A DNA stretch of 64,000 bases from Diplonema japonicum (lineage: Eukaryota; Euglenozoa; Diplonemea; Diplonemida; Diplonemidae): positions 7,501 through 71,500 of the forward strand of contig OZ025692.1 in assembly GCA_964019335.1 (NCBI GenBank), given 5' to 3'. The translations under genes and the position numbers were made by a program. Positions 12,501 to 27,500 of this stretch are shown here, piece by piece; positions within the stretch are counted from its first letter, which is position 1, and each line of letters opens with the position of its first letter. Below the pieces are notes generated by a model. That model was not told where the DNA came from and made no database searches. It saw only the letters and a list, made by a program, of their open reading frames with translations.

Positions 12501-15500
12501 TGTGGTTGCGGAGACAACACTCACAGCCACGTCTCCTGGGCTCAGCACGTACTGAGGCATGGGGTTTACAAGAATCCTCGAATCACCGAGCACCTTGAGA
12601 CCACCTATCAGCTGTTGCACATTTGTGGCACGCTTTGACACATATAAAGAAAACATCCCTCGTTCCTCCTGCCCATATTGCACGTCGCCTATGAAGCACG
12701 TCCACAGACTGGGAGCCAGTACATCTGCTGTGCAGTTATGAGGACCTATTGGCGTGAATGCCTGGTTGCCAACCGTCAAGGTGATATTTGTACCAAGGGC
12801 AACAGATCCCGGCTGCATGTTACGCACGCTGTACGTAAATTGCTGCGACACACCAGTGTAAACTGAAGAAGACCCCGTGACTGTTAACTCCACGTTGGGC
12901 GTTCTTGTGAACGTTGCCCACTTGTCGATATTGTTGTAGACAAATCTTTCTGCAGATGCCGTCGTGCAACTTCCAGTCATGTTCACTGACTCAGGCGCAT
13001 TTGAAAGCGGCACAAAGACTTCGATATCAAAGGTAACCACTGCACCAGGCATCACTGCGCCAATGGCGCATGTTGCGTGCGTAGTGCTTGTGAGGTTACA
13101 CTTCCGATGGGGTGACATCACACCTTCTGTGACTGTTATGGTGACGACAGTCTCCTTTGCCTCATATGTCCCGATGGCTTCCACAGTTACTGTGAACACG
13201 GCGGACCCACCAACCGCAACAGTAGTGGAACCTTGCACACTGATGGCAAGGTCAGCATATGACACAGCTCGGAAAGTAGCGACGTTCAGATAAACAGCAG
13301 CAGGGCTGTCTACAAGGTAGCACACAGACCACGGGCCGGAGCTAGTGATCTCGTTGACATACTCGACTGTGGACCACTCGCCTAGGGGCGAGACGGATGT
13401 TACAGTGCGCTCAAATATGTTGGGAGTTACGCAAGGCGTCGATGAATTGTCAGTGGTGATGAATACTTTGTCTGTCCCTTGCAAGAGGGATCCGTAAAAA
13501 GTTAGTGCCAAAGCCTGGTCGATCAAAGGAGGGTCCGACACCATTGCTACTGAGCTGATACCCCCTTGCATAAACAAGGGCTTCCCGACATGATGCCAAC
13601 CGCTGGTGTCTGTGTATGCGCAAATCTCAACTCTACCTGCTTTGTACACCGCAAGGTTTCCAAGGGCAATTGTGTCGGGTTCACCTGCTTGGTCCACTAT
13701 TGTCACCGCTTCGCCTGTGCCGCACTCAGCATAGGCATCCACCCATTCAAGCTTGACGTTATTGCTGCTCGACAACCCACCGTTGTCAGCCCTCAGAACT
13801 ACTTGGATGAGCTCTCCTGCAATAGGGTTTTCTGGTAGAAGTGTGTAGGAAGAGGCACCTGTTTCCAAAACCTTCAACGGTAGCGGCAACATTCTCCACG
13901 CGTTGGCCTTGTGCTTGTAGCACACTGTGTACGAACCCGCAACCTCAGGTGCCTGGACCACAACAAAAGGCGGGGCAAATAGCTGGATGATAAAAATAGA
14001 CGTGTCAGTGCAATCCATTCCAATTTGTACGATGTTGACGTATTCTGTGACTTCGCTTCCCAGCTGTTCTCCCCCTAGGAAGTCCAGCTGCATTGGGTAC
14101 GAACCTTTCACCACTGTTGAAGGAAAGAAGCTGTTAGGATACGTCACAACCTCTTTGATGTCACCAAATTCATGCCACGTCTGGTGCGCCACGGAGTAGC
14201 ATATTTTAGCTGTCATGGTGACGTCGAAGAGAACACGTGCCCTGCTCCACTTGTCAGACCGTATCTCCTCAGCGTAAACAGCATGCTCCTCAGCCTTGTC
14301 TGCGCACGTATCGGTGGATGCGACATACGAGATCCTGTCGAGTGGTGTACTCCCGGTCCCCGAAGTGAGGAAACCTACACCCGTAACCATGAAAGTGACT
14401 GGCTCCTGAGCAACAATATCCAACGGGTAGTACAGGTAATCGATTGCTCTTTTGCGATTCACACGTAAGTAAGGCGTTACTTCTTGCGAGGGAGAGTTCT
14501 TCCTGGTGTAGCAAAGCGTCACATCTGCAAACATCGATGTGAAATGGTCACCACCAACTAACAAAGTGGCAGCTGTTATCTGCTCACTGTTAAAGGAGCT
14601 TATGAGAGTGGCTGCTGTCTGCGTCTCACCAGGGCAAGTGCTGAACGTCCACGAGACACTATCGCCAGCTGAAAGACCCGTGCCTGTGAAATGAACCACA
14701 AGATCCGTGTCAGCGAGCACTTCGTCACCCCCCGTGACGAGATAGGAAGATACACCCAGTGCTACGACAGCCACTTGATCGATACTGCTCCATTCCCGGG
14801 TTCTGAACTTGTAGCATATGATAACATCTTGGCTTGGCAATAAAATGCTAGTCTGGGGTGATGTGGACGAAGGTTCTCTGACAAAGTCCGCATTCAGCAC
14901 AGTGTCAGCAGAACAATTAGCACCAACAGCGTACCCCGCTTGATCCTCGCCATATGCAGACGAGAGGTAATTCCCTCCAAGGAAGACTGCCGAGATAGTA
15001 GACTTCTGCACTGCGTTACGTGGTACGACAGAAGTGGGAAGTTGTGTAATGTTCAACAAGTCGCCTACCTTATGCCAAATGTGCGACGCGCCCTCTAAAC
15101 GAACACACACATACACCTGTCTTGTAGTGGGTATCGATATTGCCACACTGACCGACGTGTTAGACTCCACCTGCAGCGAGTGGATCAGAGGTATCTGCCA
15201 ATTAGTGAAAGGTGTGCTGTCATAGCATGATGCATTTTGTGGGATTACAGCAACCTTGTGCTTTTTTACATCACTCACCACGTGCCCGTGGAAGACTGCC
15301 GACATGCGCACTCCTGCCAGCAGGTCACTTAGCCCAGTGGCATTGTATACTCCTTCAATTACTGCAATAGACCCAACCTTCAACCATGAACCTATATACA
15401 GCGTCTCCAGGGTTCTCTTTTCGACCTTGTAGCAGAAGTCCATCTTCGGAAAATAACCTGCCTCAACGAAAGTGCACTCCCCATATGTGTCGTTTACCAA

Positions 15501-18500
15501 CACTGGCTGCGAAACCTGTGTCACTGTGCCTAAGGCTTGTCGATCGTTATAAGCATCCTCACACCCACGGTGTTGCTCCACTAGCATGCATAAATCTGTG
15601 CTTGGGCCGTCTACAAAAGATAGACCTTGGCCCCATATCTTTAGCACCACAGACCCACCACGCACCACAATGACAGGGCTTGTTTGGTACGAGAGGACCT
15701 TAGGGGCTATGATGTCAATAGGGTGGCCTACTTTAAACATGGGCGATGTAGATGATGCTTGAAAGCAGATATCCACTGTTGTGGCCACCTGAACACTCAT
15801 TGTTGCCATTGTGTGCGTGTCATTAATCTGCGTTGTGGGGTACGAGTACCTCGACGAGCAGTCTGTGAGTGTGGGAACCCATGACACGCTTCCTGCTACA
15901 GGGCTCGTGAGCACGATGGGGAACTGCTCCTGCACGAACAGTCCAGCAGCAACATCGTATGAAGCTGGTCCTGAATAATGCACGGTTAGGTTCCGTGCCA
16001 ACTTTGTCCACTGGAATGTCTTGTACTTGTAGCACAGCTGGTAGGTACCTGCCACAGTAGGCATCCAGATGGGGCAGACTGGTGTCGTTTCGCTGCTTTC
16101 TAAGAACATGCCCCTGCTAGATTCACAAGAAGAACCATACTTCACAACGGAAACACGATCTTCGGCTGTCGTGGACAGCGACTCACCTCCCTCAAACAGG
16201 ACTCGAGTATAAACGGAAGCAACGGCATTCAGTGGGTAAAAGCTGCTCGGAAGTCGCACCACACGAACCACATCGCCAACGGGATGCCAAGGACCGCCAC
16301 CTACCTTGAAGCAAATCACGTATTTGCCAGGGTTGAAGAACGTGAACCTTCCATACGCTGTGCTGCTGTTTGCTGCGACTGCTGATGTGACTGTTGCTGT
16401 GAATGCCGTTGATGTCTCGTCGCACGTCTCAGTGTTTGGGATCCACCCGAACTGATGCTCGTGGGCCCATGTCTTGAAGCCACCGCCGTGGAAAGTGATG
16501 TTCATTGCTTGGCTGATCACAGGATCGGGGTATTGAAGAGTGAAGGAGGCCGCTGACGGTAGTACTTCTACAGCGGCGCCAACAGGAACGTACACACCAC
16601 AGCCAGCAACAGCGTAGCAAATTTTGTATGTGCCAGGTGTCGCAGGCAACCACTTCATTGACGTTGCGGCATTGTTTAAGATGACAGGCGAAGAAGTGGA
16701 CGTGGTGCCCCAGCAATCATACGGTGCCTGATAAGGAACAGACACTATAGAAACCCTGTCATAAGCAGTGAGTCCTAGCCCTGTAAAAGAGAGAGTCACA
16801 GCGCGCCCTACATAAGTACCATCCGTCACATCGTAACTGGTTTCGACTACAGACGCCTGCCCTTTCGGCTTCCCGTTGCAATCCCATTGCGATACCCCTG
16901 TAAGCGTTTCTGTGATGCTGTACAGTGTAATATTCTCCCACGTTGCAGTGCTGGCAAGCTGATAGCATATCTGAACGTAAGGCTCTGGCGGCGTCTCGTC
17001 TAAAGTGAATGACACGGCCACAGTCGTTCCACTCGCGTCGTGCTTTGCATCTAGCTGCCGCAGAGACCCAACATCACATCCAGGCCCGTACTGGTAAGCT
17101 ATCTTATCGTCGGACGTCAAACCATCACCACCAACAAGTGAAAGCTGGACAGCAGCGTTCCTTGGTAGGATTCCTGGCCCTTGCGGGGTGGCGGTTATTG
17201 GCAGCATTTTAACAAAGAACGGTATAGTAAGATCTTCTGGGAGGCCACCAAAAGGCCTGTAGCATATCGTGTAGAAACCAGACTGGTTGTATCCACCCGT
17301 GGTCCACTGCAGCGTTGCAGAGTCGACAAAGACAACGGCATCAAGCGGCTCACAAGTTTGGCCATGAATAGCCCAGCCCACTAGGTCTGCCGCTGTCAAA
17401 AAGGCCCCCGATAGTGTCACCAGTGTATTACCGCCGTTGTATGTAGGTGTGCTTTCGAAGCTGTACGTCTGTATGCCAACCTTCCGCACCTTAAAGTATG
17501 CGAACTTAACCCACACCGCGTCATGCAAGTAGCAGAGGTCGAAGTCCCCCAACTCATTAACAATAGTACTATACTGCTGTACTGTAGATGTCGACGTGCT
17601 TTCTGCCCACGAGCTGCCAAACCCTGGGCAGTCGGCACCACGAGGTACATGGCGTACATCAGTAGACGCTAGCGAAGTACCTGTTATTGAGGCAGTAAAA
17701 GTGCCACCTATGTACCCCTCAGCCGGAGAATAGGTCACTGAGTCAGGGCCGGTGTGGATTACAGTAATCCTTCCTATCCTCTTCCAAGCTCTGTTGCGGT
17801 GCTTGTAGCATACATCCATCGTGTTAGATTGCGATGCTACACTGAACACAAAGCCTATGTCAGCTACCGTCAGGTCGACAAAGACACCATCCCCATTGCC
17901 TTGTGCCAAATAGCATGATACTCCTACTTCAGCAAGTACCGCCTGGTCGGATGAGTGCATGTAATCTCCACGGAAACGTATTTCAGTACTGACAGAACTA
18001 CGGAATACCGTTGGTGTGAAAGACACTGGGGCCCTCCCGACAGTGAGGCTTGGACCTATCTCCGGCCACCATGTGCTGTTTACCTGAAAGCAAAATGCCC
18101 AACTGCCAGGTTTAGCAAAGCGCCACCAGAAAGACACCATGGTCGAGTTGGCCGAGAGAAGCGGTTTTGAAATAGTAGCGTGTGTCCTGTTGCTGCAATT
18201 ACCCTCGGAAGTGTGTATAGCAACCAATGAGTGTGACTTGTGGAACAAGGAACCATTCATTGTGACTTCAACAGCATCGTCTGTGATGAGAGGGTGCTCG
18301 GGGTACGTGGCATAGCTGATCGCCACCACTTCGCCAGGTAGTGCGTACCATGAACTCGATTTGTTGTAGCAAATGATTATTGGTACATCGCTGTCTATCC
18401 CCGACAGCTGCACAGAAACGAAGGTACTATTGACAAAGTTTAAACCTATGACATGATCAGCAGCCACATCAGAGCATGTAGTATCGCGTGTCCATGCAAT

Positions 18501-21500
18501 AGTGTCGTCAGGAGCCATACCGTACCCCATAATGTCAACAGTGGTGGGCGCATGCTGTGTCGCTGGTGTTGGATATGACGTAAAATTGTGCCCACCGCTC
18601 CTGTAGACAGTTAGAGGGTTCCCCACCCTGACCCATTCAGGGCTCTTCGCGTTGATTGGGTCATGCAGCGTCACACAAACATCAAACTGCTTTTCATAAC
18701 TTCCTATATCTCTAGGTACCACCACCGTGAACACCCCATCGCAGCTTGGGCACACACCCAGCCAAGACACGATAGATATCTCAGAAGGCACACACTCAGC
18801 ATCAGTGAGCACCAAACCCGCACGGGCCTCGCCACCGAAACCAACGCCTCGCAGCGAGACGGTAAATGGGTTTTCCATCAACGGGAACAATTTGCTTTCA
18901 TACGACACAGCACCCACTGGCAACACAGTTAAGGTATCTACCTTTTGCCAAGAGCCGCTTTTGTATCTGTAGCACGTGGAGTAGGTCCCAGGGTCAAGGT
19001 TAGCAACGAAGTCTACGGTAGGCTCACCAGAAGAACTCATCGAGGTAAAGGTTCCAAAGAAGGCTGCACTACTACAATCAGCAGTTACCGAACCAACTGC
19101 CCATTGGTCACTTTCAGTCAGAGACGATCCGCCCCCGAAACGGAGCAGAGTGGACGCAGTGCTCACGACGTTGTCCGGAATTGAGAACGAAGGCAGCCTA
19201 CCAACCACAAGCACGTTGGTGTTTATCTGTGCCCACTGCGAGCGGTACAGCTTATAACATAACGTGTAGGTGCCCGGTTCTCCCATCACAATGGAGCCAC
19301 TGACATGGAGCTGTGTGAACGTGATGTCCACAAAATGAACATGAGCAGGCAGTGTCTCATTTTCTGCTAGTGTGAAGTTCGCTCGCTCATATGTACTAAC
19401 GAGGTCGCAAGACGCACCTGGCACAACAGCAAACAGATCGTTTTCCAGTTCTAACGAAAGGCCACCGCCTGTTATGAAAAATCTCACAGACTCGCCCGCC
19501 ATTGGGTTTATGGGGTCCGACCGCCATGAGATGGCGTTGTAGGCAACCGTCACGACTTCATCTAGTGGTTGCACAGTGTTGTTAAAGACAACACACATGG
19601 TGTAGGTGCTTTCGTGCTTGAGAGTCATTGATGCGTACATCAAACTCGCTGTCGTGGGAATGGTGACAGACTTAGCAGCAACTCTGCCACTGCATGTCTC
19701 ACCACTGTCTACCGTAAAAATGTTGTGGCCTTCAGATGTATCAAATCCCCTGCCCTGGATGGTGATAGAGAAGCTCTGTCCAGGAATCGGCGTACCGGGT
19801 GTGGTCGTGTAGTCAGTTACCACTCCTGAAAAAAGCATCAGGGAGCCACACGGCTTCCATCTGGCACGTCTGTATTTGCAGCATAGATCTACAACATCGT
19901 CGCTGGAAGTGATTGTAAGCACTGCAGCAAGGGCTGCACCCTTCTCTGCGACACCGCTGCTAGTGGTCGCATCCACCGGGCACTCTCCCACAGGAGCCCA
20001 CCCGAACGCATCGTATATGCTCATCCCTTCCCAGCCATAGAATGCGATCTCTTGTGGCGAGTCGCGGGTCGCACGATTGGGCAAGTTCCACGTCGGAAGG
20101 CTGCCTACATACAACATGTTGCCAACCTCATAAAAAGGACCAAAACCGCCACTGTAGCATATTCGGTAATACCCCGCTTCGGGGAATACTTGCAGTGTCC
20201 CTGTTAATAACGTCGTATTTGTCTCATCTTCGAAATTGTACTTCGACACTGAGTGCACTGTGCCCATGCATGTACTGTTGGAAAAAGCCCAGCCAACCAG
20301 CGGTACTTTTGCATGTGGTAACGGTACTGCTGGATGGAAGTTGATGTGTGACGTAAAACCTGCCAACGGCGTCTCAGGGTCTGTGATATAAAAGACGGGT
20401 GTTGTTGTGACCACAAGCTTAGACCCCAGTTCGGCGCAGTAGGGAGTGCAGTAGCACAATTGCACTTCTTTCACACCTACCGGGACTGTGATAAAACCAA
20501 CCACAAGCTCAGTACTCTCCACGTGGGCGATGTACTTCGGAGTGACAGACGACGCGTTGCACGAACTGCCCCATCTCACCCAAGCAACTTTATCGCCATA
20601 ACCAAGACTAGGGCCTCTGATATTCAACCTGATAGGCCTAGCGCTAGTTGGGTACGTCGGAACAGTCGTGTAGGACATGGCACTGTCCATAACACGCGGC
20701 TGTCCAACAACCTTCCAAGGCTTTCCATAAGCACTGAAGCATATATCGATCACATCAACTCTTGTGGTGTTAACGTACAAGATGCCTGTGACTTTGTTGG
20801 CTTCAATAGATGTTATGAACCCCGCAGTGTTTGCAGTTTGACACCCTCCGGCAAGTGACCATGCTATTCTGTGCACAGCAGTGTCCCCAAAGAGGAAGCT
20901 ATCGAGTCCGCCGCCGCCTCGGATCGTAACTACTGTATCAATGTGCCGCACAATGGTCTCAGGCATAGCGGAATACGGGTGCGGGAAAGTAAACACACGA
21001 ACATCGGGCACACGAGCGTTATAACAGTTCTTTAACGTCCGCCACCCATCGTCCGCCTTACCGGGGGCCAGGCGTTCAGTGTTTACACGGTAGCATAGAC
21101 GGTACTCACCATGCTCAGGGAAGGTCAGGCTAGCTACAGCAACCGTGCCCGCTGTATCCACAGACAGGACAACATTATTGACCGCAGCGTTCTCTATTTC
21201 AAGACATGAGTCGCTCCCGTTCAGAAGTGCAAGCTGCCGAGGTATCGCTGCTATTCTGTCGTAACTTGTAAGCCCAGAACCACGAAGAATGACGCGTGAC
21301 GCTTCTTCGCTTTCTAGGTATGCTGTTTCGAACTCGAACTCGGCCACCCCAGGCTCCACCTCAATAGTCGTAGGACGTAACAAACCGAAGAAGTCCCATT
21401 CATGAGGACCAACACGATAACACATCTCAAACGTACCGTGCGAAGGAAGGTACATGCAAGACCGGGCCTCAAAACGTGAACTAGGCCACGAGTGACCCAT

Positions 21501-24500
21501 ATTGCTATATGCGGGATAATCCCCTGCAATCGGCCACGCAGACTTGCTGAAAGCCTCTACATCCAGCTGGCCGCAAGTATATCCGAAACCTCGTCGGTAA
21601 TGTGGCGACTGTGGTCCCGCGGCCACATATGACACAACTAAAGGGTTTATGGAAGGGCTCGGGTTAAAGAAAGGTGTGCTAGCATCATCACGGCTCCTCC
21701 GGCTGCTGAACAACATCTTGAGATTACTGTAGATAAACTCGGAAAAGCTCAGCAGCTCATCCTTGTTTGAGTCAGCACGTATGAAGTAAGCATATACTTC
21801 CGTCTTCTTCGGAGGAGTTGACCATTCGAGAGTGAGCAGATGCATCGCCTCCTTCACAACCAGCTGCCCGTCGTGGTCGGCATCAACATAAATAAAGAGC
21901 TGCACTGCCTTGTCTACAGCTGCAATGGTATAGTTCCCTCCGCTGCCGTCGGACTGCTGCAGAACCTCGCCTATGCTAACGATACCGTTACCATCAAGAT
22001 CAAGGTTAGCGAACAATGTCTGGGTGCGGTACAGATCGGTAGCATCACCATGGAAGGCAGGTGGACTTGCGCCTAAACCACAGCAACCGGAAACACGTAA
22101 AAGTGATACGAACTCGTTGAAATGCAAGGTACCATCTTTCGGGTCACTGTCATAGACATACAGCATGTCGATGCTGGAAATCACGAATTCAGAGAACTCA
22201 ACAGCACCCGAGCCATCGTAGTCAGCCAGCATGTACATGTCGGTGTACATGGCGAGCGACGAATTAAGCAGCTCCCATGCTGTGATATTTCCAGCGTAGA
22301 AAGGTTCGCGTTCTGTGTTCAACTCCACAAAGGCTTGGATCAGGTCATCGAAGTTAGCAGGTCGCTTGTACAACGCTACAAGATCAGCACCGAGGAACCT
22401 CACGTCGCAGTACTCATTGTCTGTCAGTTCATTATTTGCGTGATACAGTGCATCGGTTAAGGATATTCTGCCATCGCCAAAGTGGTCCATGTCGCCGATC
22501 AGCATAGACGTGTTAAAGGTGTCTGCCTGTGGCCCCTGCATATAAAGCACTTCCTCGCTTTCAAGCTCGCCATTACCATCGATGTCGTACTCATAGAACC
22601 AGCGCCTTATCCTTTCTGCCACCGTAACATCCGCGTAGGGATGGGGTATTATTTCCCACAGGTCGACAAGGCCATTTCCGTCCTTATCGAGATACATCAC
22701 AATGTCTTCCGCCTCAGGCACGCTCGAACCATTCGTAGCATTTAACAGCATGTAGAGTTGTGAGCCATCCAAAGTCTCTGTTGCTTCAAGAAATTCAATC
22801 AGCAACTGTGTCACCTCCTTGAGGTCTAGCTGAGAGCTTTTGTCCTTATCTGCTTTTACGAACACATCAGGGCTTCCCATAACCATCTCCCATAGCTCCA
22901 CATAACCAGACCCATCGAAGTCAGAGGCTGCGAATGTTAGCCCTGTGGCTGTGCTTGTGGGTGAGTACACCTGCGCTTCACTCAGCCCGATGGCATCGAT
23001 AGTGTTCAAGGAGTACAATGTAGCCTTGTCCCCGTACCAGCGCATAAGGACGTGAAAATGAAGTGGCCCATACTCAGCCAGTCCAGACCCCAGCGTGTCG
23101 AAGCACATATAGCCTGGTCTGTACTGGTTAGCATCGCAAGAGGTGTAGTTGTAAGCTCCCTCCATTGTGACGAGGACACTGAGGGTGTCCAGCCGCTCCC
23201 ACACGTTCAACAGAGCATGATGATAGCATATCTGAAGGTTGCCTTTCATCGTGAGGTTTAACGCTGCTGACGACACGCTGCGGAACCCCCAGTAGAGCGG
23301 TGGGTTGAAATCATTCAGATCGACGGCAACGGGGTTCGATATGTTTCGTGGCGGGACCTCCGTGGATTCCAGTCCCAAGGCGGAAAGGTAGTTGGGGTAG
23401 TGTTTCACCGCCAAAGCATTGTGATCCATGGTCACGTCGTTGCAGTCTGTCCCCTCGGCAACATAATTTATGAAATCGAAGGTTGACAACCACGTGCCGA
23501 AAATGATGAATTGCTCTTCATATCCGTGTGACAGGGTGTAGTGCCCCTTTGCGTGCACCTCCCTCGGCTCCACCTCCGTGATGGTAGGAGCCACGATGTC
23601 CGCCTTGCCACCAACGTCAAACCACATGACGCTATTGGGGTATGGCTCGGGGTTAAGACAAATACGCGTGTGCCTTGTGATATTAGTCTGGGTCGCAGTG
23701 ATCGTCATGATATGGTGGTCCTGGTCCAGTCTGGTCGTGAGGTTCATGGGCGTCCATATCCACCAGTTGCGGATAGTGCCATGCTCATCGCGGTGCATGC
23801 AGTCCTCGTCGAACCGTATCTGCATGTCATCATAAAGCCCTGTGTTCTTCACGGGGAGCTCGTACTCGTAATTATGTGCAATTGTCAGATTCGTGACCCA
23901 CTTGGTGATGTCACCATAGAACGCGTGGTAAGTGATCTGTATCTCATGCAGTTCCAAGACGCTTATGTAGAAGTTTGTATTTATCCTGAAATCACCTGCC
24001 ACGTCACTATCGACAGGGTGCGGCGAGGCTGCTGGGTGGTCTATCCGTGAAGTAGGGTACTCAGAAAGGCACATGACGCGCTCCGTCGGAGCATTGACAT
24101 GGGACGACGTCAATGCGATTGTCGCGTTGGTGTAGTACCCATCTCGAAGCCCATACATGTAGGTGAGAGGAATCGGAGTTGCCTGCCCCGTCAGGAGCCC
24201 AGTAGCGTTCGTGGGGCAGCTCGTCTGTCCATACAGCATCACTCTGTGATGAGCAAACATACCCCACCCTTGCACCTCCATCGACCCGTTGTAGCCAAGG
24301 TATACAAAAATTCTGTCGCAGTATTTAACACCCAAGCACTTTCCCCTAAAACTAGGTGCCCTCCATAAGTTATCAGAAGACCCTGGTTCATATGCGGGGT
24401 TGGGTATTATCAGCGACGGCCCTTGGCTGTACTTCAAGTTGTCATAGTTGTTGATCACGGATAGTACGATCTCTATACTCACGCGTATCCCTGACCTGTG

Positions 24501-27500
24501 AAAGTATCTGCTGGGGTATGGGTACACCGACACACACAAGTCTAGGTCGATGCTGTGTTGCAGTGTTTGCGCATGCGTAAGTTGGAATGAGGCATCGTAA
24601 TTCCTTCCGATCTTTCGGTAGAAGCGCTTCCTGCCATCCCTGCGACCCACAAGGCCACCAGTACCATCTCTGCCGCGTCCTTCGTCGATATTCTCCCACC
24701 ACCACCCCGAAGACGGGGTTGAGTAACTCGTAAGGTTCAAAGGCGTTTCAAGTCCTTCAACATATGCGTTCTCACAGTCGTAAGAGAGTTTCATGCGCAT
24801 CTCAGAGCCATGCAGCCCTACCCCGTAAAGCGTGTGGTTGGTGGTTGACCCGTACGGTATGGACAAGTACCGGGTAGGTGCCCCGAACATGCCTGTAACA
24901 GTCTCAGCATATACAACAGTGAAGTAGTTTCTTGTGTAAAAAATAGCAAAATCATCACACACGGTAGGATCCGTTGCCGCCCCTTTGCTATTTCCCCTGC
25001 AAGATACTTCCTCCCAACTGTCTCCGTGCCTGCAGATAGATATCCTTGTCGTGTCATTCACGGACAGGCCTCGGTTGTTGAAATACACAGAACCTGTGTC
25101 CGTGTTTACGTAGCAACCACGGGGAGCTGCACTGCTGTTGTACTCTTCTAGTGGAATCCCAGCGGATTCAGGAAGAAGCTTAAGCTGCTTTGCAGCAGTG
25201 CTGCACTCGACGGCAGTTGTGATGTACGATAGTTCAGCATTGCACCCAACGGTCTTTACATAACCAGTGTCGAGGAATCTCTCCGCAGTTTTTCCATCTC
25301 CTTCTGAAATGCACATTTTCAAATATTCGATTGGTACTTCGGTGTGCAAGCCCGTGATGTTCAACTCGGCATACGTCCCATTGAAGCCAACGTTCGTTAA
25401 AAACATAGGAGACCCTACCCCTGAAATGTCCAGATCATAACCGCATTCTTGCTGAAACGAGACCCGGTGCCAAGGTTTGAAACCGTGCCCATGGACTGTC
25501 AGAGTGGGAGTATTGTATCTATAGACACGTGTGTCCTCACCTATGTACCTGTACACATCATACACCTCCACGGCGTTGACCCTGATGGTGATGTCGATGG
25601 TGATGCCAGTGTCTAACCAGTTGTATTCAGAACCCTCAGGCCATAACGATATGCACAACTTCAATCCAAGCGCATGCTGATAGGTCTGTGCAGTGCTGAA
25701 CCGTACCCAATGCCTACCTGTCATGTTGGTCACGTTGGCACCAGCACTAAACTCGTAGAGGTTTCCGTATTGGGTTACATTCATACAGCTCCAAGCCATC
25801 TTCAGCATCATGCCATCTTCAAGACCTACGCCACTAAGTTCGTGCAGTCCGGTGTCGCCATACGGCACCTCAAGATGGTTCGTTTTGATTGAGTCCCGGC
25901 AGGATCCTACGCAAATGTGCTCGATTTCCACCACCGAGAGCCAGATTCCAGAGTCAATCCCAAAATCGTAGCCCGAAGCGTCCTCTGAGACGCAGATCTT
26001 CATGCTCTCGAACGGGTACGCAACGTGGATATGAGCTAAGGTCATATTTGACTTCAACCAATGATTGTTGATTGTGTCCTCCAAACCAGTGAGAACAATA
26101 GGTGTCGACCAGTCGCCCCGCCCACCAGGGCCGCCATCGATCATGTCATAAGTGGCATTGTGCGTGCATCGGGGGAGGATGGCTGCACGTACCCACGACT
26201 TCATACCATGACCCTCGATGTACAGTGTCGTGGCATGCCCTTTGTAAACGCGAACCCTCTCTCCTGACCGCGCGGAGTAGCCATAGGAGTACACATTTTC
26301 AAATTTGATTTGGACGTTGAGTCGCAAACCGGTGTCAAAAAACTTCAGATGCGCAGCAGGGTACACACTCAAGCAGACCCGCAGAGGTTCATCGTTTGAG
26401 ACGGTTATCACATGCTGCAAGGTCTGAGCTGGTGAAAAAGTTACAGTAGCATGGAGTCGGTCATCGCCATCCCCGTGCACTGCAAGCCATTCTGTCACAT
26501 TACTTGGTGTTTCAAGCCCTGTGATGTCTTCATCACACGTGGATGAGAAACTAACGAATTTCATTCTCGTGTCGTGCCTCAGCCCCACGCCAGCCAGCCT
26601 GTGGCTCGATGTTGTGGCGTATGGTACCACAAGCAATGTTGTGTTGTCAATAGTCTTTAGCTCCATCATCGTTGCGTATATACCAATGTCGATACTAAAG
26701 TCCCAGAACATGTCTGTGGAGGCGTACCCTCTTTGGAGCCAGTCGAAAGTGCGGGGCAGCAAATACCCCGTATTTGTATCAGCAGGAGACTCATACACCC
26801 CAGGATACTCAGACAAACAAATCTTTCTTTTGTTGAAGCTGGACCACACTTGGCTTGTAGTCAGGTTCACCGACGCCATGGTCGTCCCGTTCGTCTCTAG
26901 ATGCACAGGAATGATTGTCAAATCGCGTCCCCACCTTACGCTACCGTCGTGCCCCCTTGGAGAATATGTGTGTGGGAAGCGCGCACCGCAGTATGGGAGA
27001 ATAGCCAGTCTCTGCCACGGGTACATCCCTACGCCTGCGAGGCTTATGGTAGTGGGGTACCCTGTGTACAACATCACTTCGTCGCCTGTGGGATTCCAGA
27101 CGCTGTAACTGGCAGCACTTGTCACTTTTACTAAAATAGACATTCTGCGACCAGTTTCGAAGAAGGCTCGCGATGGCGATTTGTAAGGGGACAGGCATAC
27201 CAGCAGACGCTCGGAGTGCTGGAAGGACTGAGTTTGTGTGAAAGTAAACGAACCGTTGTAACCGTTGTAGTCTGCGGGACCACCATTGACATACATGTCA
27301 GACGTGAAAGCGAGGTACCTATCAGCCTCCAACGAGGCAGACATATTGATAGGCGTCATGGTGCCGGTCACAAATTCATCAGCTGTGTCGTTGCAAGCAT
27401 AATGAGCGAATTTGATCTGCATAGCATTGCCCAGCAGTGTCCCCGTCAAGTGGTGCGTCGATACAGATCCGTAGCTCACCCATGTTTCTGTAAGGCCATC

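Noticed and set aside
21600-22950. The EF-hand block as a separate calmodulin-like gene
   Set aside because: It lies in the same unbroken frame as both flanking module arrays, with no stop, start context or splice signal around it.
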